A stretch of 8,861 nucleotides of DNA, taken from NCBI GenBank assembly GCA_035708745.1, contig DASTFJ010000089.1, positions 1 through 8,861 of the forward strand, read 5' to 3'. A program made the position numbers and the translations under genes. The notes beneath the pieces are model-generated. The model searched no databases and was not told the DNA's origin. It was given only the letters and a program-made list of their open reading frames with translations. The first letter of the stretch is position 1, and each line of letters starts with the position of its first letter. This document shows positions 1 through 7,001 of the stretch, piece by piece. This DNA comes from JAMLHN01 sp035708745 (GTDB lineage: Bacteria; Chloroflexota; Chloroflexia; Thermomicrobiales; UBA6265).

Positions 1-91
1 GGAAAGGAGGGCATCGCAGCCTGACGTTTTGAATGAGATCGATGTTCTGGCACTGTCGCAGATCGAAGAACCACTTCAGGAGGTTCAGTCA
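1..91 (+). other. 5' flank of the transporter operon
   Basis: This short stretch precedes the chosen start of the solute-binding protein gene. It opens with a purine-rich GGAAAGGAGG at 1-10 that resembles a Shine-Dalgarno sequence, but no ATG or GTG follows at a normal distance. The only in-frame candidate is a TTG at 29, about 18 bases away. It is most likely untranslated leader or the tail of an upstream intergenic region. No promoter could be identified with confidence because the window begins here. Confidence 0.35.
78..83 (+). promoter_or_regulatory. Ribosome binding site of the solute-binding protein gene
   Basis: A perfect AGGAGG lies 8 bases before a GTG at 92-94. This spacing is ideal and decides the start of the first gene in favour of GTG 92 over the in-frame TTG at 29, which would add 21 residues ahead of the Tat signal. 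Confidence 0.75.
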
Positions 92-1426
92 GTGAACGAC
101 GACACGACGAAGATCGTCACCCCGCGCTATTCGCGCCGAAGCATGCTCAAAACCGGCGCAGCGGCCGGCGCCGCTGGGCTGGCCATGGGCATCTCGCCCA
201 AGGCCAGCAAAGTCTTCGCCGCTCCCACCGTGCTGCAAGGCAGCCCGATCGAGCTCGACTACGTCACTTGGTTCGATGCCGAACCGGGCCGCGGCGATGC
301 CTGGCGTCAGATGCTGGACGAGTTCAACGCGTCGCAGAGCGATATCAAGGTCAATATGACCGGCTGGCCGTTCGACAATTTCTCGAACAACATCATCGTC
401 CAACTGCAGGCCGGCAAGCTCGATGGCGATCTGATCCAGACCACCCCGGACCTGGTGCTGCGTCTCCTCAAGGCGGGCGTGCTGACCGATCTCAATCCGG
501 TGCTGCAAGCCAACGAGATCACCACCCTCAGCCAGGCGCACGACTACATTACGGTCGACGGCGCGGTCATGGGACTCGATGTGGTGACCGTGGTCTTCGG
601 GCTCTTCTACAACACCGAGCTTTTCGATAAGGCCGGTATCACCGCCGACAAGCTGCCGGTCGATCCACAGTCGTGGATGGAAGCGTCCAAGCAGCTCACC
701 GACCGCCCGAACCAGTTCGGTCTCTTCAATGACCACCTGGTGTCGGAGCCGTCGTCCTTCTGGTTCACGCTGCAGCAGTGGGCCTGCATCTACGACGGCA
801 CCTGGGCCGATGGCGCGACCCCGTTGTTGACCTCCCAGCCGGTACATGACGCGCTCACCCTGTTCAAGCAGGCCTACGACGATTGCTTCCCACAGGGGGT
901 CGACAACGCCACTGCCAATCAGCTCTGGGCCAACCAGCAGATCGCGTCACAGCTGATCGTGTCGGCCGCCGCCAATGTCTACAAAGACTCGGCGCCGGAC
1001 TTCTACCCGAACATGAACACTTACGCCCTGCCGTGGGAGAGTAAGAAGGCGGTCTCCCGCATTCACCCGATCACGATCAACAACCAGAGCGAGAACGGCG
1101 AGGCCGCGATGACGTTCCTCACCTGGCTGTATGCGCCGGAGAACTATCGCAACCTGCTGACCCGCAGCCTGGATGTGATTCCCGCCTACGAAGTGGGCGG
1201 TCTGGACGACTACTTCGCCAGCATCCACTGGCTGACCGGGTTCCAGGACATCAACATGATCACCCCGCCGCAGATGGTGGGCGACTTCATCTTCAACAAC
1301 GATGAGTACGGTCAGATCGTGATCACGAACTTCCAGAACGTGCTCGCCGGCAATCAGTCGGTCGAGGACGCGATGAAGACTGCGCAATCGCAGGCCGAAG
1401 AGCTGGCCGGCCGGCTTTCCGCATAA
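92..1426 (+). CDS. ABC transporter family 1 extracellular solute-binding protein, Tat-exported
   Basis: This 444-residue protein is the extracytoplasmic receptor of a carbohydrate-type (CUT1) ABC importer and would hand its ligand to the two permeases encoded downstream. From GTG 92 the N-terminus carries a twin-arginine signal: the SRRSMLK motif has its arginines at residues 15-16, followed by an Ala/Gly-rich hydrophobic core and a likely signal peptidase I site near AFA-like residues 41-44 (VFA-AP). No cysteine lipobox is visible, so it is not an obvious lipoprotein. The mature part resembles SBP_bac_1 proteins: an opening beta strand (LDYVTWFD), a PDLVLRLLKAGVLTDLNP segment, and the YNTELFDKAGI segment typical of the family. 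Length is normal. The start was chosen on the perfect AGGAGG and the compact Tat n-region. The substrate is unknown; a sugar, polyol or glycerophosphodiester-like compound is plausible but not shown. Confidence 0.9.
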   Translation: MNDDTTKIVTPRYSRRSMLKTGAAAGAAGLAMGISPKASKVFAAPTVLQGSPIELDYVTWFDAEPGRGDAWRQMLDEFNASQSDIKVNMTGWPFDNFSNNIIVQLQAGKLDGDLIQTTPDLVLRLLKAGVLTDLNPVLQANEITTLSQAHDYITVDGAVMGLDVVTVVFGLFYNTELFDKAGITADKLPVDPQSWMEASKQLTDRPNQFGLFNDHLVSEPSSFWFTLQQWACIYDGTWADGATPLLTSQPVHDALTLFKQAYDDCFPQGVDNATANQLWANQQIASQLIVSAAANVYKDSAPDFYPNMNTYALPWESKKAVSRIHPITINNQSENGEAAMTFLTWLYAPENYRNLLTRSLDVIPAYEVGGLDDYFASIHWLTGFQDINMITPPQMVGDFIFNNDEYGQIVITNFQNVLAGNQSVEDAMKTAQSQAEELAGRLSA

Positions 1427-1434
1427 CTAGCACG

Positions 1435-1478
1435 CCCCCGCCCGGCTGGCTGCAGCCGGGCGGGGGTTCGCCTTTCTT
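1435..1478 (+). terminator. Intrinsic terminator after the solute-binding protein gene
   Basis: A 14-bp perfect inverted repeat (1435-1448 and 1453-1466, arm CCCCCGCCCGGCTG) with a 4-base loop is followed by a T-rich stretch (TTCGCCTTTCTT). It begins 9 bases after the stop codon. It probably ends or attenuates transcription between the binding-protein gene and the permease genes and protects the upstream mRNA end, giving more binding protein than permease. Confidence 0.85.
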
Positions 1479-1623
1479 GTCATTCTGAGCAACGCGAAGA
1501 ATCTCTCCCTCGGGCACGAGACCACCGAAGATCGAATGTGGAGCAATCTGCGCCAAATGCGAATCAACATGACGTCGAGACATCCGCTGCGGCGGGGAGA
1601 TCCTTCGTTTCTCAGGATGACAA
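1477..1623. repeat. 147-bp repeat element with inverted ends (TCATTCTGAG class)
   Basis: The left end TTGTCATTCTGAG (1477-1489) matches the reverse complement of the right end CTCAGGATGACAA (1611-1623) at 12 of 13 positions. Similarity continues inward with small gaps into the GAAGAATCTC / GGGGAGATCCTTC parts. The left arm (1477-1509) matches a second copy at 4745-4777 at 30 of 33 positions, and a third, inverted copy lies at 8028-8057. This family is familiar as a dispersed intergenic repeat in many bacterial genomes. The element has no coding capacity and looks like a non-autonomous, MITE-like or REP-like unit. It fills most of the gap between binding-protein and permease genes. Confidence 0.75.
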
Positions 1624-1681
1624 CACGCTGGGAGGCGCTTCTGCGAAGCGCGATTCACCGCATGACGGATAGGACGACGCC

Positions 1682-2623
1682 ATGTCCGTAATCGCTGGAT
1701 CGTCCTCGATTGCAACCGATCGCACGTCCGGCGGGAGCCGGCGGCGCTTCTCGTTGCTGCCCTATATCTTTGCCCTGCCGATTTTGATCTTCGAAGGGAT
1801 CTTCGTTCTTTATCCGATCTATGAGGGAATCAAATCGAGCTTCTACACCCAGGCAAACTTGGGAACGCCCCCCATCTGGGTCGGGCTGAAAAACTACCGC
1901 CGCCTGATACACGACGATTTCTTCTGGAACTCGCTGCGGCAAACGTCCCTCTTCATGCTGGGCGTGATCGCGCTGTCCATCGGCTTCGGATTGCTCTCGG
2001 CGGTGGTGCTCAACCGGGCGTTCTTCGGCCGCTCTGCGGCGCGCGCGGTCATCACCTTACCCTGGGCCTTCCCCGATGTACCGGCGGTGCTGATCTTCAT
2101 CTGGATGCTGAATCCCCAATTCGGCGTGATGAATGTCTTCGCCAATTGGCTGCCCTGGGTCGACCAGAATCCTAAATGGCTGCTCGACCCCCATCTGGCG
2201 CTGGCGACCATGATCGTCATCACCGCGTGGAAGGGCTTTCCGTTTTATAGCCTGGTGATTCTCGCGTCATTGCAGACGGTCCCGGGCGAGCTGACCGAAG
2301 CAGCGCGGGTGGACGGCGCCAACCGCTGGCAGGCCTTCCGTGCGGTGACGCTTCCCTATATCACGCCAACGATCATGCTCCTGGTGGTGCTGGCGGCGAT
2401 CTACGCTTTCAAGCAGTTCACCATCATCTGGCTGATGACCGGCGGCGGTCCGGCGGGCGCGACCGAAACGATCGTGATCCGTATCAACCAGACCGCTTTC
2501 CGCTTCTACGACTTCTCGTATGCCGCCACCATCGGGGTGGCCGGATTCCTGATCGTGCTGACGATCGCCTTGATCTTCCTCTATATCCAGCGCCGGCAGG
2601 AGCTCGAAGGAGGGCGCGTATGA
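1682..2623 (+). CDS. CUT1-type ABC transporter permease (MalF/UgpA-like)
   Basis: This 313-residue inner-membrane protein forms half of the importer's transmembrane channel. Six hydrophobic segments can be seen at about residues 26-46, 84-110, 121-143, 172-198, 228-246 and 280-301. The cytoplasmic EAA loop that docks the ATPase is clear: EAARVDGANRWQAF starts at residue 206 and ends in LP at 224-225. The start ATG has AGGA at 1671-1674, 7 bases upstream. It overlaps the next permease gene by 4 bases, so the two are translationally coupled. The single-membrane-domain architecture and position 5' of a MalG-like partner fit the MalF/UgpA/LacF type. Ligand specificity cannot be deduced. Confidence 0.93.
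   Translation: MSVIAGSSSIATDRTSGGSRRRFSLLPYIFALPILIFEGIFVLYPIYEGIKSSFYTQANLGTPPIWVGLKNYRRLIHDDFFWNSLRQTSLFMLGVIALSIGFGLLSAVVLNRAFFGRSAARAVITLPWAFPDVPAVLIFIWMLNPQFGVMNVFANWLPWVDQNPKWLLDPHLALATMIVITAWKGFPFYSLVILASLQTVPGELTEAARVDGANRWQAFRAVTLPYITPTIMLLVVLAAIYAFKQFTIIWLMTGGGPAGATETIVIRINQTAFRFYDFSYAATIGVAGFLIVLTIALIFLYIQRRQELEGGRV
2607..2613 (+). promoter_or_regulatory. Strong internal ribosome binding site for the second permease
   Basis: AAGGAGG lies 6 bases before the ATG at 2620 and inside the last codons of the first permease gene. Together with the ATGA stop/start overlap it supports coupled, roughly equal production of the two permeases. Confidence 0.7.
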
Positions 2624-3501
2624 GCGCCGCGGTCGCCCATCGGGCCAATCAGCCGACCGCGCGCCAGCGGTTGGAAAAGCTGGGGCTGGCGCTGGCCGTC
2701 ATCGTCATCTGCGGGATCGTCTTTTTTCCGATCTACTGGATGCTGGTGACCACTGTCCAGCCGACCAAGCTGACCCTGCGCTATCCACCCTCGCTCTGGC
2801 CGAAAGATATCAATTTCGATGCCTACCGCACGGTGTTCGACAAGCAGCCCGTGGGCCGCTGGATTCTCAATTCGGTCTATCTCTCGGCAATCACCACGGT
2901 AATTTGCGTGGTGCTGGCGATCTTCGGCGGCTATGCCATCTCGGCGTTGCGCTGGCGGGGCCGCGGGCTCTTCGCCATCTTCCTGCTGATGACGCAGATG
3001 CTGCCCGAGGCCCTGGTGATCGTGCCGATTTTCAAGATCTATACGAACTTCCCGCTCATCCATCAGGACATTCGCAACAGCTTGCCCGCGCTGGCCCTGA
3101 TCGATGCCGCTTTCATCCTGCCGATCTGCGTCTGGGTGATGAAGAATATGTTCGACACCGTGCCGAACGAGGTACGCGAAGCGGCGCTGGTCGATGGCGC
3201 CGGACCGATCCGCACGCTCTTCCAGATCGTCATGCCGATCGCGCTGCCCGGGGTGGTGGCCGTCGGCGTGGTCGCGTTCTTCTATGCCTGGAATGAGTAC
3301 CTCTTCGCCCAGACCATGATCCAGGACGCGGACAAGAAACCAGCTTCGGTCGGTCTGGCCGGCATGATCACGATGCTCGATACCCCCGTGCAGCTCTTGC
3401 TGGCAGCGGGCACCCTATTTGCCATTGCGCCGGTGATCTTCTATCTGGTCATGCAGCGCTACATCGTCGCCGGCATCTCGGCCGGCGCGGTGAAGGGATA
3501 G
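2620..3501 (+). CDS. CUT1-type ABC transporter permease (MalG/UgpE-like)
   Basis: This 293-residue protein is the second membrane subunit of the importer. Hydrophobic segments lie at about residues 24-46, 83-108, 118-140, 154-172, 208-228 and 258-282. The N-terminal half contains FPIYWMLVTTVQP, typical of MalG-type permeases. The EAA loop is EAALVDGAGPIRTL from residue 187, with the closing MP at 205-206. The C-terminus is short and hydrophilic. Its ATG overlaps the preceding TGA (ATGA). No ATP-binding subunit follows, so the importer must use an ATPase encoded elsewhere, as CUT1 systems sharing an MsmX/UgpC-type ATPase do. After the stop the gap holds a long-range inverted repeat. Confidence 0.93.
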   Translation: MSAAVAHRANQPTARQRLEKLGLALAVIVICGIVFFPIYWMLVTTVQPTKLTLRYPPSLWPKDINFDAYRTVFDKQPVGRWILNSVYLSAITTVICVVLAIFGGYAISALRWRGRGLFAIFLLMTQMLPEALVIVPIFKIYTNFPLIHQDIRNSLPALALIDAAFILPICVWVMKNMFDTVPNEVREAALVDGAGPIRTLFQIVMPIALPGVVAVGVVAFFYAWNEYLFAQTMIQDADKKPASVGLAGMITMLDTPVQLLLAAGTLFAIAPVIFYLVMQRYIVAGISAGAVKG

Positions 3502-3507
3502 AGACGA

Positions 3508-3608
3508 GGCAATAGGCAATGGTGGTGGACATGAGGTGAGATCGACAAACGCAAAGACCTGCATCGGGTCGAGAGTCTAGTTTTGCCTTTTGCCCATTGC
3601 CTATTGCC
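3508..3608. repeat. Inverted repeat pair, GGCAATAGGCAATGG type
   Basis: GGCAATAGGCAATGG at 3508-3522 is the perfect 15-base reverse complement of 3594-3608. The right arm is preceded by a related TTTTGCCTTTTGCC stretch. The 71-base interior shows no gene. The unit fills most of the 135-bp gap between the second permease and the dehydrogenase, with the right arm ending about 18 bases before the next Shine-Dalgarno. No T-run follows the arms, so it is not a typical terminator. It looks like a dispersed palindromic repeat of a different class from the TCATTCTGAG units. Confidence 0.7.
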
Positions 3609-3636
3609 CACGGTTCATCGCCCTTGAAAGGAACCC

Positions 3637-4641
3637 ATGACCAAGAAAATCGTGCTCGCATATGCCAAACCGGATGACATCGCGCTCGAGATGGGCGTGC
3701 TGGGAGGTTCCGGATTCGAGGTGGTCGCCACCAATGGCGGGCTGGTGACCGGCAGGCCGCTCACCGATCCGGAGCTCTGGCCGATCGTGCAAGACGCCTC
3801 GGCTTTGCTGACCGGGCTGCATGTGGTTTCTGACGAGATGATGGCGCAAATGCCGAATCTGGAGCTGGTCACCCGCGTGGGCACCGGCTACGACGCGATC
3901 GATTACGACGCGGCCGAAAAGCGCGGTATCTGGGTGACGAATGTGCCCGACTATTCCATCGATGAGGTTTCGGCCCATGCCATCGCCCTGACCATGGCGC
4001 TGGTGCGACATCTCTTCGAGCACCGGCAGACCGGGCAGGCGAACACCTGGCGCTATATGGGCGCCACGCCGATCATGCGGCTCTCGAATCTGACCTATGG
4101 CATCGTCGGTCTGGGCCGCATCGGCAAAGCCTCGGCCCGCAAAGCGGCCGGTCTCGGAATGAAGGTCATCGCCTATGACCCCTACATCCCCGCTTCGGAT
4201 TTCGAGAGTGTGGGCGCCACTTCGGTCGACTTCGACACGCTGATGTCGACCTCCGATATCGTCTCGCTGCATGTGCTGCTGAACGCCGAAACGCGCGGCA
4301 TGATCGACGCGCGCGCGCTTTCGCTGATGAAACCGAGCGCCTTTCTGGTCAATACGTCGCGCGGTCCGGTGGTCGATATTCCGGCGCTGGTGGCGGCTGT
4401 GCAGGCCGAACAGATTGCCGGGGCGGGAATCGACGTGCTGCCGGTCGAGCCGTGCCCGGTCGACGATCCAGTGCTGCACGAACCGCGCATCATCGTTACC
4501 CCGCACCTGGCCGCATCGTCGGTCGAAGCGGTGCGGGATGTGCGCGTCCGCGGCGCCGAGGAGGCTCTGCGGGTCCTGACGGGCAGTCCGCCGAAATACC
4601 CGGTGAACAATCCGGTCGGCGTCGGCGCCGCGGCGGACTAG
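3637..4641 (+). CDS. D-isomer-specific 2-hydroxyacid dehydrogenase (C-terminal-binding-protein-like)
   Basis: This 334-residue cytosolic NAD(P)-dependent oxidoreductase interconverts a 2-hydroxy acid and its 2-oxo acid. The family fold is complete. The N-terminal substrate domain has LELVTRVGTGYDAID at about 75-89. The Rossmann domain has GLGRIG at 158-163 and a strand ending in D181, where an acidic residue favours NAD over NADP. The catalytic triad is R242 (NTSRG), E271 (PVEP) and H290 (TPHLAASS). Length is typical of the glyoxylate/phosphoglycerate/CtBP group; there is no C-terminal ACT domain, which argues against a regulated SerA-type enzyme. AAAGGA at 3627-3632 lies 4 bases before the ATG. 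Placement between a transporter and oxidative enzymes suggests a catabolic rather than serine-biosynthetic role, which is an inference. The exact substrate is unknown. Confidence 0.9.
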   Translation: MTKKIVLAYAKPDDIALEMGVLGGSGFEVVATNGGLVTGRPLTDPELWPIVQDASALLTGLHVVSDEMMAQMPNLELVTRVGTGYDAIDYDAAEKRGIWVTNVPDYSIDEVSAHAIALTMALVRHLFEHRQTGQANTWRYMGATPIMRLSNLTYGIVGLGRIGKASARKAAGLGMKVIAYDPYIPASDFESVGATSVDFDTLMSTSDIVSLHVLLNAETRGMIDARALSLMKPSAFLVNTSRGPVVDIPALVAAVQAEQIAGAGIDVLPVEPCPVDDPVLHEPRIIVTPHLAASSVEAVRDVRVRGAEEALRVLTGSPPKYPVNNPVGVGAAAD

Positions 4642-4666
4642 GAGGCAATCCTGGGCTCGCAAACCA

Positions 4667-4726
4667 CCCGGCATTGAAATGCCGGGCTACAGAAGCAAAG
4701 TCCCTTCGGGATTGAGAATGACGAGA
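4667..4726. repeat. CCCGGCAT hairpin repeat with adjacent small hairpin
   Basis: CCCGGCAT (4667-4674) and ATGCCGGG (4679-4686) form an 8-bp stem with a 4-base loop. A second small stem TCCC/GGGA lies at 4701-4711, then GAGAATGACGA, which resembles an inverted end of the TCATTCTGAG repeat family. No T-run follows the first stem, so it is unlikely to be an intrinsic terminator. It looks like a composite intergenic repeat in the gap between the dehydrogenase and oxidoreductase genes. Identification as a dispersed family is from recollection of similar intergenic sequences, not from a search. Confidence 0.55.
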
Positions 4727-4744
4727 GGAAGCAAGCCACCCCCA

Positions 4745-4777
4745 TTGTCATTCTGAACAAAGTGAAGAATCTCTCCC
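4745..4777 (+). repeat. TCATTCTGAG-class dispersed repeat, second copy
   Basis: This 33-base stretch matches the left arm of the element at 1477-1509 at 30 of 33 positions, in the same orientation. No well-matched inverted partner lies immediately downstream, but a fragment resembling the opposite end lies just upstream (about 4713-4724). It may be a solo arm or part of a nested composite. It sits in the 238-bp gap before the flavin oxidoreductase gene. Confidence 0.75.
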
Positions 4778-4832
4778 GTGGATGCAGGGCAACAAGCGGC
4801 ACGAACGACGACCGGGTCTCGGGCAACAAGAG

Positions 4833-4858
4833 GTCCCTCGACAAGCTCGGGACGACGG
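4833..4858. repeat. Putative dispersed repeat with GTCCC/GGGAC arms
   Basis: The segment CCTCGACAAGCTCGGGACG and its surroundings contain short GTCCC (4833-4837) and GGGAC (4849-4853) arms. It resembles another intergenic repeat class often found near TCATTCTGAG units in bacterial genomes. Only one copy is in this window, so the call rests on pattern recognition. It ends 9 bases before the Shine-Dalgarno of the next gene. Confidence 0.4.
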
Positions 4859-4879
4859 AAAGAACGCGAGGAACGATAA

Positions 4880-5773
4880 ATGGATTTCGGGGTCATGATC
4901 TCGCCGGTTCCCAGAAAAGGGACCATGCAACAAATGGTGGAGGCGAACGAGGTCATTCTCCAGGCAGCCAACCGCAACGGCTGGGGGCTGTGGTTCGTCG
5001 ACCATCTGCAGCAGGGCGACATGCCCTATCTGGAATGCTGGACCCAGATGGTCCATACCTCGGCGCGGTATCCCGATCTGACCATCGGGCCGATCGTCCT
5101 CTGCCAGAGCTATCGCAATCCGGGACAGCTGGCAAACATGGCAGCGACCCTGCAATTCCTCTCCAAGGGCAAGCTGATCTTCGGGATCGGCGCCGGTTGG
5201 AAAGAGGATGAGTATCTTGCCTACAACTACGATTTTCCCCGGCCGGGCGTGCGGCTCAAGCAGTTGGCAGAAGCGCTCGATGTGATCACGGCGCTCTGGA
5301 CCGGCGAACGGGTGACGGTCGAGGGCGAGTATTACAAGATCACCGATGCCATCGCCCTCCCGGCGCCCGACCCGATTCCGCCGATTATGATCGGCGGCAA
5401 TGGCGACCGCACGGTCGGCGAGATCGCCGCGCGCTATGCCGATTGGTGGAATGCCGACCTCGCCACGCCCGAGGTCTTCCGGCAAAAGCTGGCGATCCTG
5501 CGGGACAAGTCGGTCGCATACGGCCGCGCCGCCGATGCCGTGCGCCCGACCGCCTTCAACATGCTCAGTCTCTCCGCCGACCCGGACAAGGTGCTGCGCG
5601 AGCCACCGCGACCCGGTATCGCCATGATCTCCGGCACCCCGGACGAAGTCCGCGATCAGCTCCGCGAATACGAAGCTGTGGGCGTGACCTATATGCAGAT
5701 CAACTTCATGGACTTCCCGGACACGGAAGCGGTGGAGTTGTTCGAAGAGATTGCGAGGGACTTCGCTCAGTAA
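4880..5773 (+). CDS. LLM-class (luciferase-like) flavin/F420-dependent oxidoreductase
   Basis: This 297-residue protein belongs to the bacterial luciferase-like superfamily, which uses FMN or coenzyme F420 in a TIM-barrel fold. Family landmarks are in order: RNPGQLANMAATL at 79-91, GKLIFGIGAGWKEDEY at 97-112, R125 in the RPGVRLKQLAEA segment, an ITALWTGE segment at 136-143, PPIMIGGNGDRT at 167-178, ADWWN at 187-191, and the C-terminal GTPDEVRDQL helix at 252-261. These patterns are common in the F420-dependent subgroup, but FMN monooxygenases share them, so the cofactor is uncertain. GAGGA at 4868-4872 is 7 bases before the ATG. In this neighbourhood it probably oxidises or reduces the imported compound or an intermediate. 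Length is normal and no key segment is missing. Confidence 0.88.
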   Translation: MDFGVMISPVPRKGTMQQMVEANEVILQAANRNGWGLWFVDHLQQGDMPYLECWTQMVHTSARYPDLTIGPIVLCQSYRNPGQLANMAATLQFLSKGKLIFGIGAGWKEDEYLAYNYDFPRPGVRLKQLAEALDVITALWTGERVTVEGEYYKITDAIALPAPDPIPPIMIGGNGDRTVGEIAARYADWWNADLATPEVFRQKLAILRDKSVAYGRAADAVRPTAFNMLSLSADPDKVLREPPRPGIAMISGTPDEVRDQLREYEAVGVTYMQINFMDFPDTEAVELFEEIARDFAQ

Positions 5774-5846
5774 CGAGCAACTGGTAACTGGTAATTGGAA
5801 ATTCGATATCTGTAACCAGTTACGAGTTGCTGATTACCAGTTACCA
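5774..5846. repeat. Palindromic repeat, TGGTAACTGGTAAT type
   Basis: TGGTAACTGGTAAT at 5782-5795 is the perfect 14-base reverse complement of 5833-5846. Further tandem or inverted fragments (AACTGGTAACTGG, TAACCAGTTACGAGTTGC) lie between them. The unit fills almost the whole 82-bp gap between the oxidoreductase and M24 genes, and its right arm touches the M24 ribosome binding site. It is a third class of intergenic repeat in this window. The reading frame happens to stay open through it, which creates a spurious N-terminal extension of the next gene. Confidence 0.75.
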
Positions 5847-5852
5847 AAGGGA
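5846..5852 (+). promoter_or_regulatory. Ribosome binding site of the M24 gene
   Basis: AAAGGGA lies 3 bases before the ATG at 5856. It decides the start in favour of 5856 over an in-frame ATG at 5751, which lies inside the preceding gene and would add 35 residues encoded by the gene tail and palindromic repeat. Its first base is the last base of the 14-bp palindrome arm. Confidence 0.6.
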
Positions 5853-5855
5853 CTC

Positions 5856-7001
5856 ATGAACCACGAACTTCTCAAAACCTGCGATGAATTGCGGAAAGCC
5901 GGGGCCGATGGCGCGGTGCTGGCATCGGTCGAGAATGTCACCTATGTGACCAATGTCGAGCAGCCGTTGCCGTATGGAGCGCTGGCGTCGACCACGGTGG
6001 CGCCCTGGCTGGCAATCGTTTCCACGAAGGACGAGCGCGGGATCGTGCTCGCTCCGGCGGGGAAGGTCGCCGAGCTGGAAGCGAATGCTCCCGGCTTCGA
6101 GGTGATCGGCTTTCCGACCTTCGACAGCTTCGTGGAAACCGATCCACGGGCGCAGTATCTCGAAGGACTCGCCCAGGCGTTGACAACCCTGGGGCTCGAT
6201 TCCACCGAAGCGACCCTGGCGATCGAAAGCGAATGGGTCCCCTTCATGGCGGGCGCGTTCTTCCCGGAGAAACAGAGCGACGCGGCCGAGATCCTGCGTC
6301 GGGCGCGCTGGATCAAAACCGAGCGCGAGATCGGCTTGCTGCGCCGGGCATCGCATCTGGCCGATGTGGCGCACACCACCCTCGACCGGCTGTGCGACAG
6401 CGCCGGGCAAAACGAGATCGCGATGTTCGCCGAGATCTCGAACCAGATCTTCCAGGCGGCCGGACACGATATCCCCCTCACCGGCGAGCTGGTGACCGGT
6501 CCGCGCTCGTCGGTGGTGCGCTATCCGAACGGCCCGCTCGACCGCATCACCGAAACCGGCGATGCCGCGTTGATGGACCTGAGCGGCCGGTATAACGGCT
6601 ATTGGTTCGACTGCACCAATACGCACATCATCGCCGGGAAACCGACGTCCGAAGAAAAACGCTATGCCAACGCCTCGCAGGATGCCTGCGAAGCGGCGAT
6701 GGCCGCACTGAAACCGGGCGCCAAAGCGTCCGACGCCGCCAATGCCGCCGAAGCGGCCTTTGCCAAACACGGGCTGCCGATGGCGCATTACGCGGGACAC
6801 CAGATCGGGGTCTCGGTCAATGAGCTGCCCAGGTTGGTGCCCTACGATCATTCCGCAATAGAGCCGGGCATGGTCTTTGCCGTGGAGCCGGGAGCCTATC
6901 AGGGGGATAAAGGGAGGTTCGGCGCACGCTCGGAAAAGATGGTGCTGGTCACCGAATCCGGACCGGAAATTCTTTCGACCTTCGCATGGGGGATCTCATA
7001 G
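5856..7001 (+). CDS. M24-family metallohydrolase (Xaa-Pro aminopeptidase/creatinase-like)
   Basis: This 381-residue cytosolic protein has the two-domain layout of aminopeptidase P, prolidase and creatinase: an N-terminal creatinase-type domain (about 1-150) and a C-terminal pita-bread catalytic domain. The five expected metal ligands are present: D241 (LMDLSG), D252 (WFDCTNT, 11 residues later), H315 (AGHQIG), E344 (FAVEPG) and E360 (ARSEKM). The position that usually carries the second active-site histidine (…HExP) reads N322-E323-L-P, a departure from typical peptidases. M24 proteins also act on non-peptides (creatinase, ectoine hydrolase, the DMSP lyase DddP), so a catabolic hydrolase role in this cluster is as plausible as peptide cleavage. 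The gene ends 0 bases before the E1 alpha start. Start chosen on AAAGGGA at 5846-5852. Confidence 0.87.
   Translation: MNHELLKTCDELRKAGADGAVLASVENVTYVTNVEQPLPYGALASTTVAPWLAIVSTKDERGIVLAPAGKVAELEANAPGFEVIGFPTFDSFVETDPRAQYLEGLAQALTTLGLDSTEATLAIESEWVPFMAGAFFPEKQSDAAEILRRARWIKTEREIGLLRRASHLADVAHTTLDRLCDSAGQNEIAMFAEISNQIFQAAGHDIPLTGELVTGPRSSVVRYPNGPLDRITETGDAALMDLSGRYNGYWFDCTNTHIIAGKPTSEEKRYANASQDACEAAMAALKPGAKASDAANAAEAAFAKHGLPMAHYAGHQIGVSVNELPRLVPYDHSAIEPGMVFAVEPGAYQGDKGRFGARSEKMVLVTESGPEILSTFAWGIS

Noticed and set aside
29..91. In-frame TTG start giving a 465-residue solute-binding protein
   Set aside because: The GTG at 92 has a perfect AGGAGG 8 bases upstream and gives a normal Tat n-region; the TTG has no ribosome site at proper distance.
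3601..4674. Long open frame of 357 codons on the minus strand
   Set aside because: Antisense to the hydroxyacid dehydrogenase, whose motifs are complete; composition (Arg, His, Gly rich) is typical of a shadow frame.
4667..4686. Hairpin as intrinsic terminator after the dehydrogenase gene
   Set aside because: The 8-bp stem is followed by CTACAGAAGC, not a T-run; a repeat is the better reading.
4642..4879. CRISPR-like array or small RNA gene
   Set aside because: The repeats are of different kinds, not regularly spaced and not identical; no promoter or structured RNA signature is visible.
5751..5855. Upstream ATG extending the M24 protein by 35 residues
   Set aside because: It lies inside the oxidoreductase gene and the extension is encoded by gene tail plus palindromic repeat; ATG 5856 has its own ribosome site.
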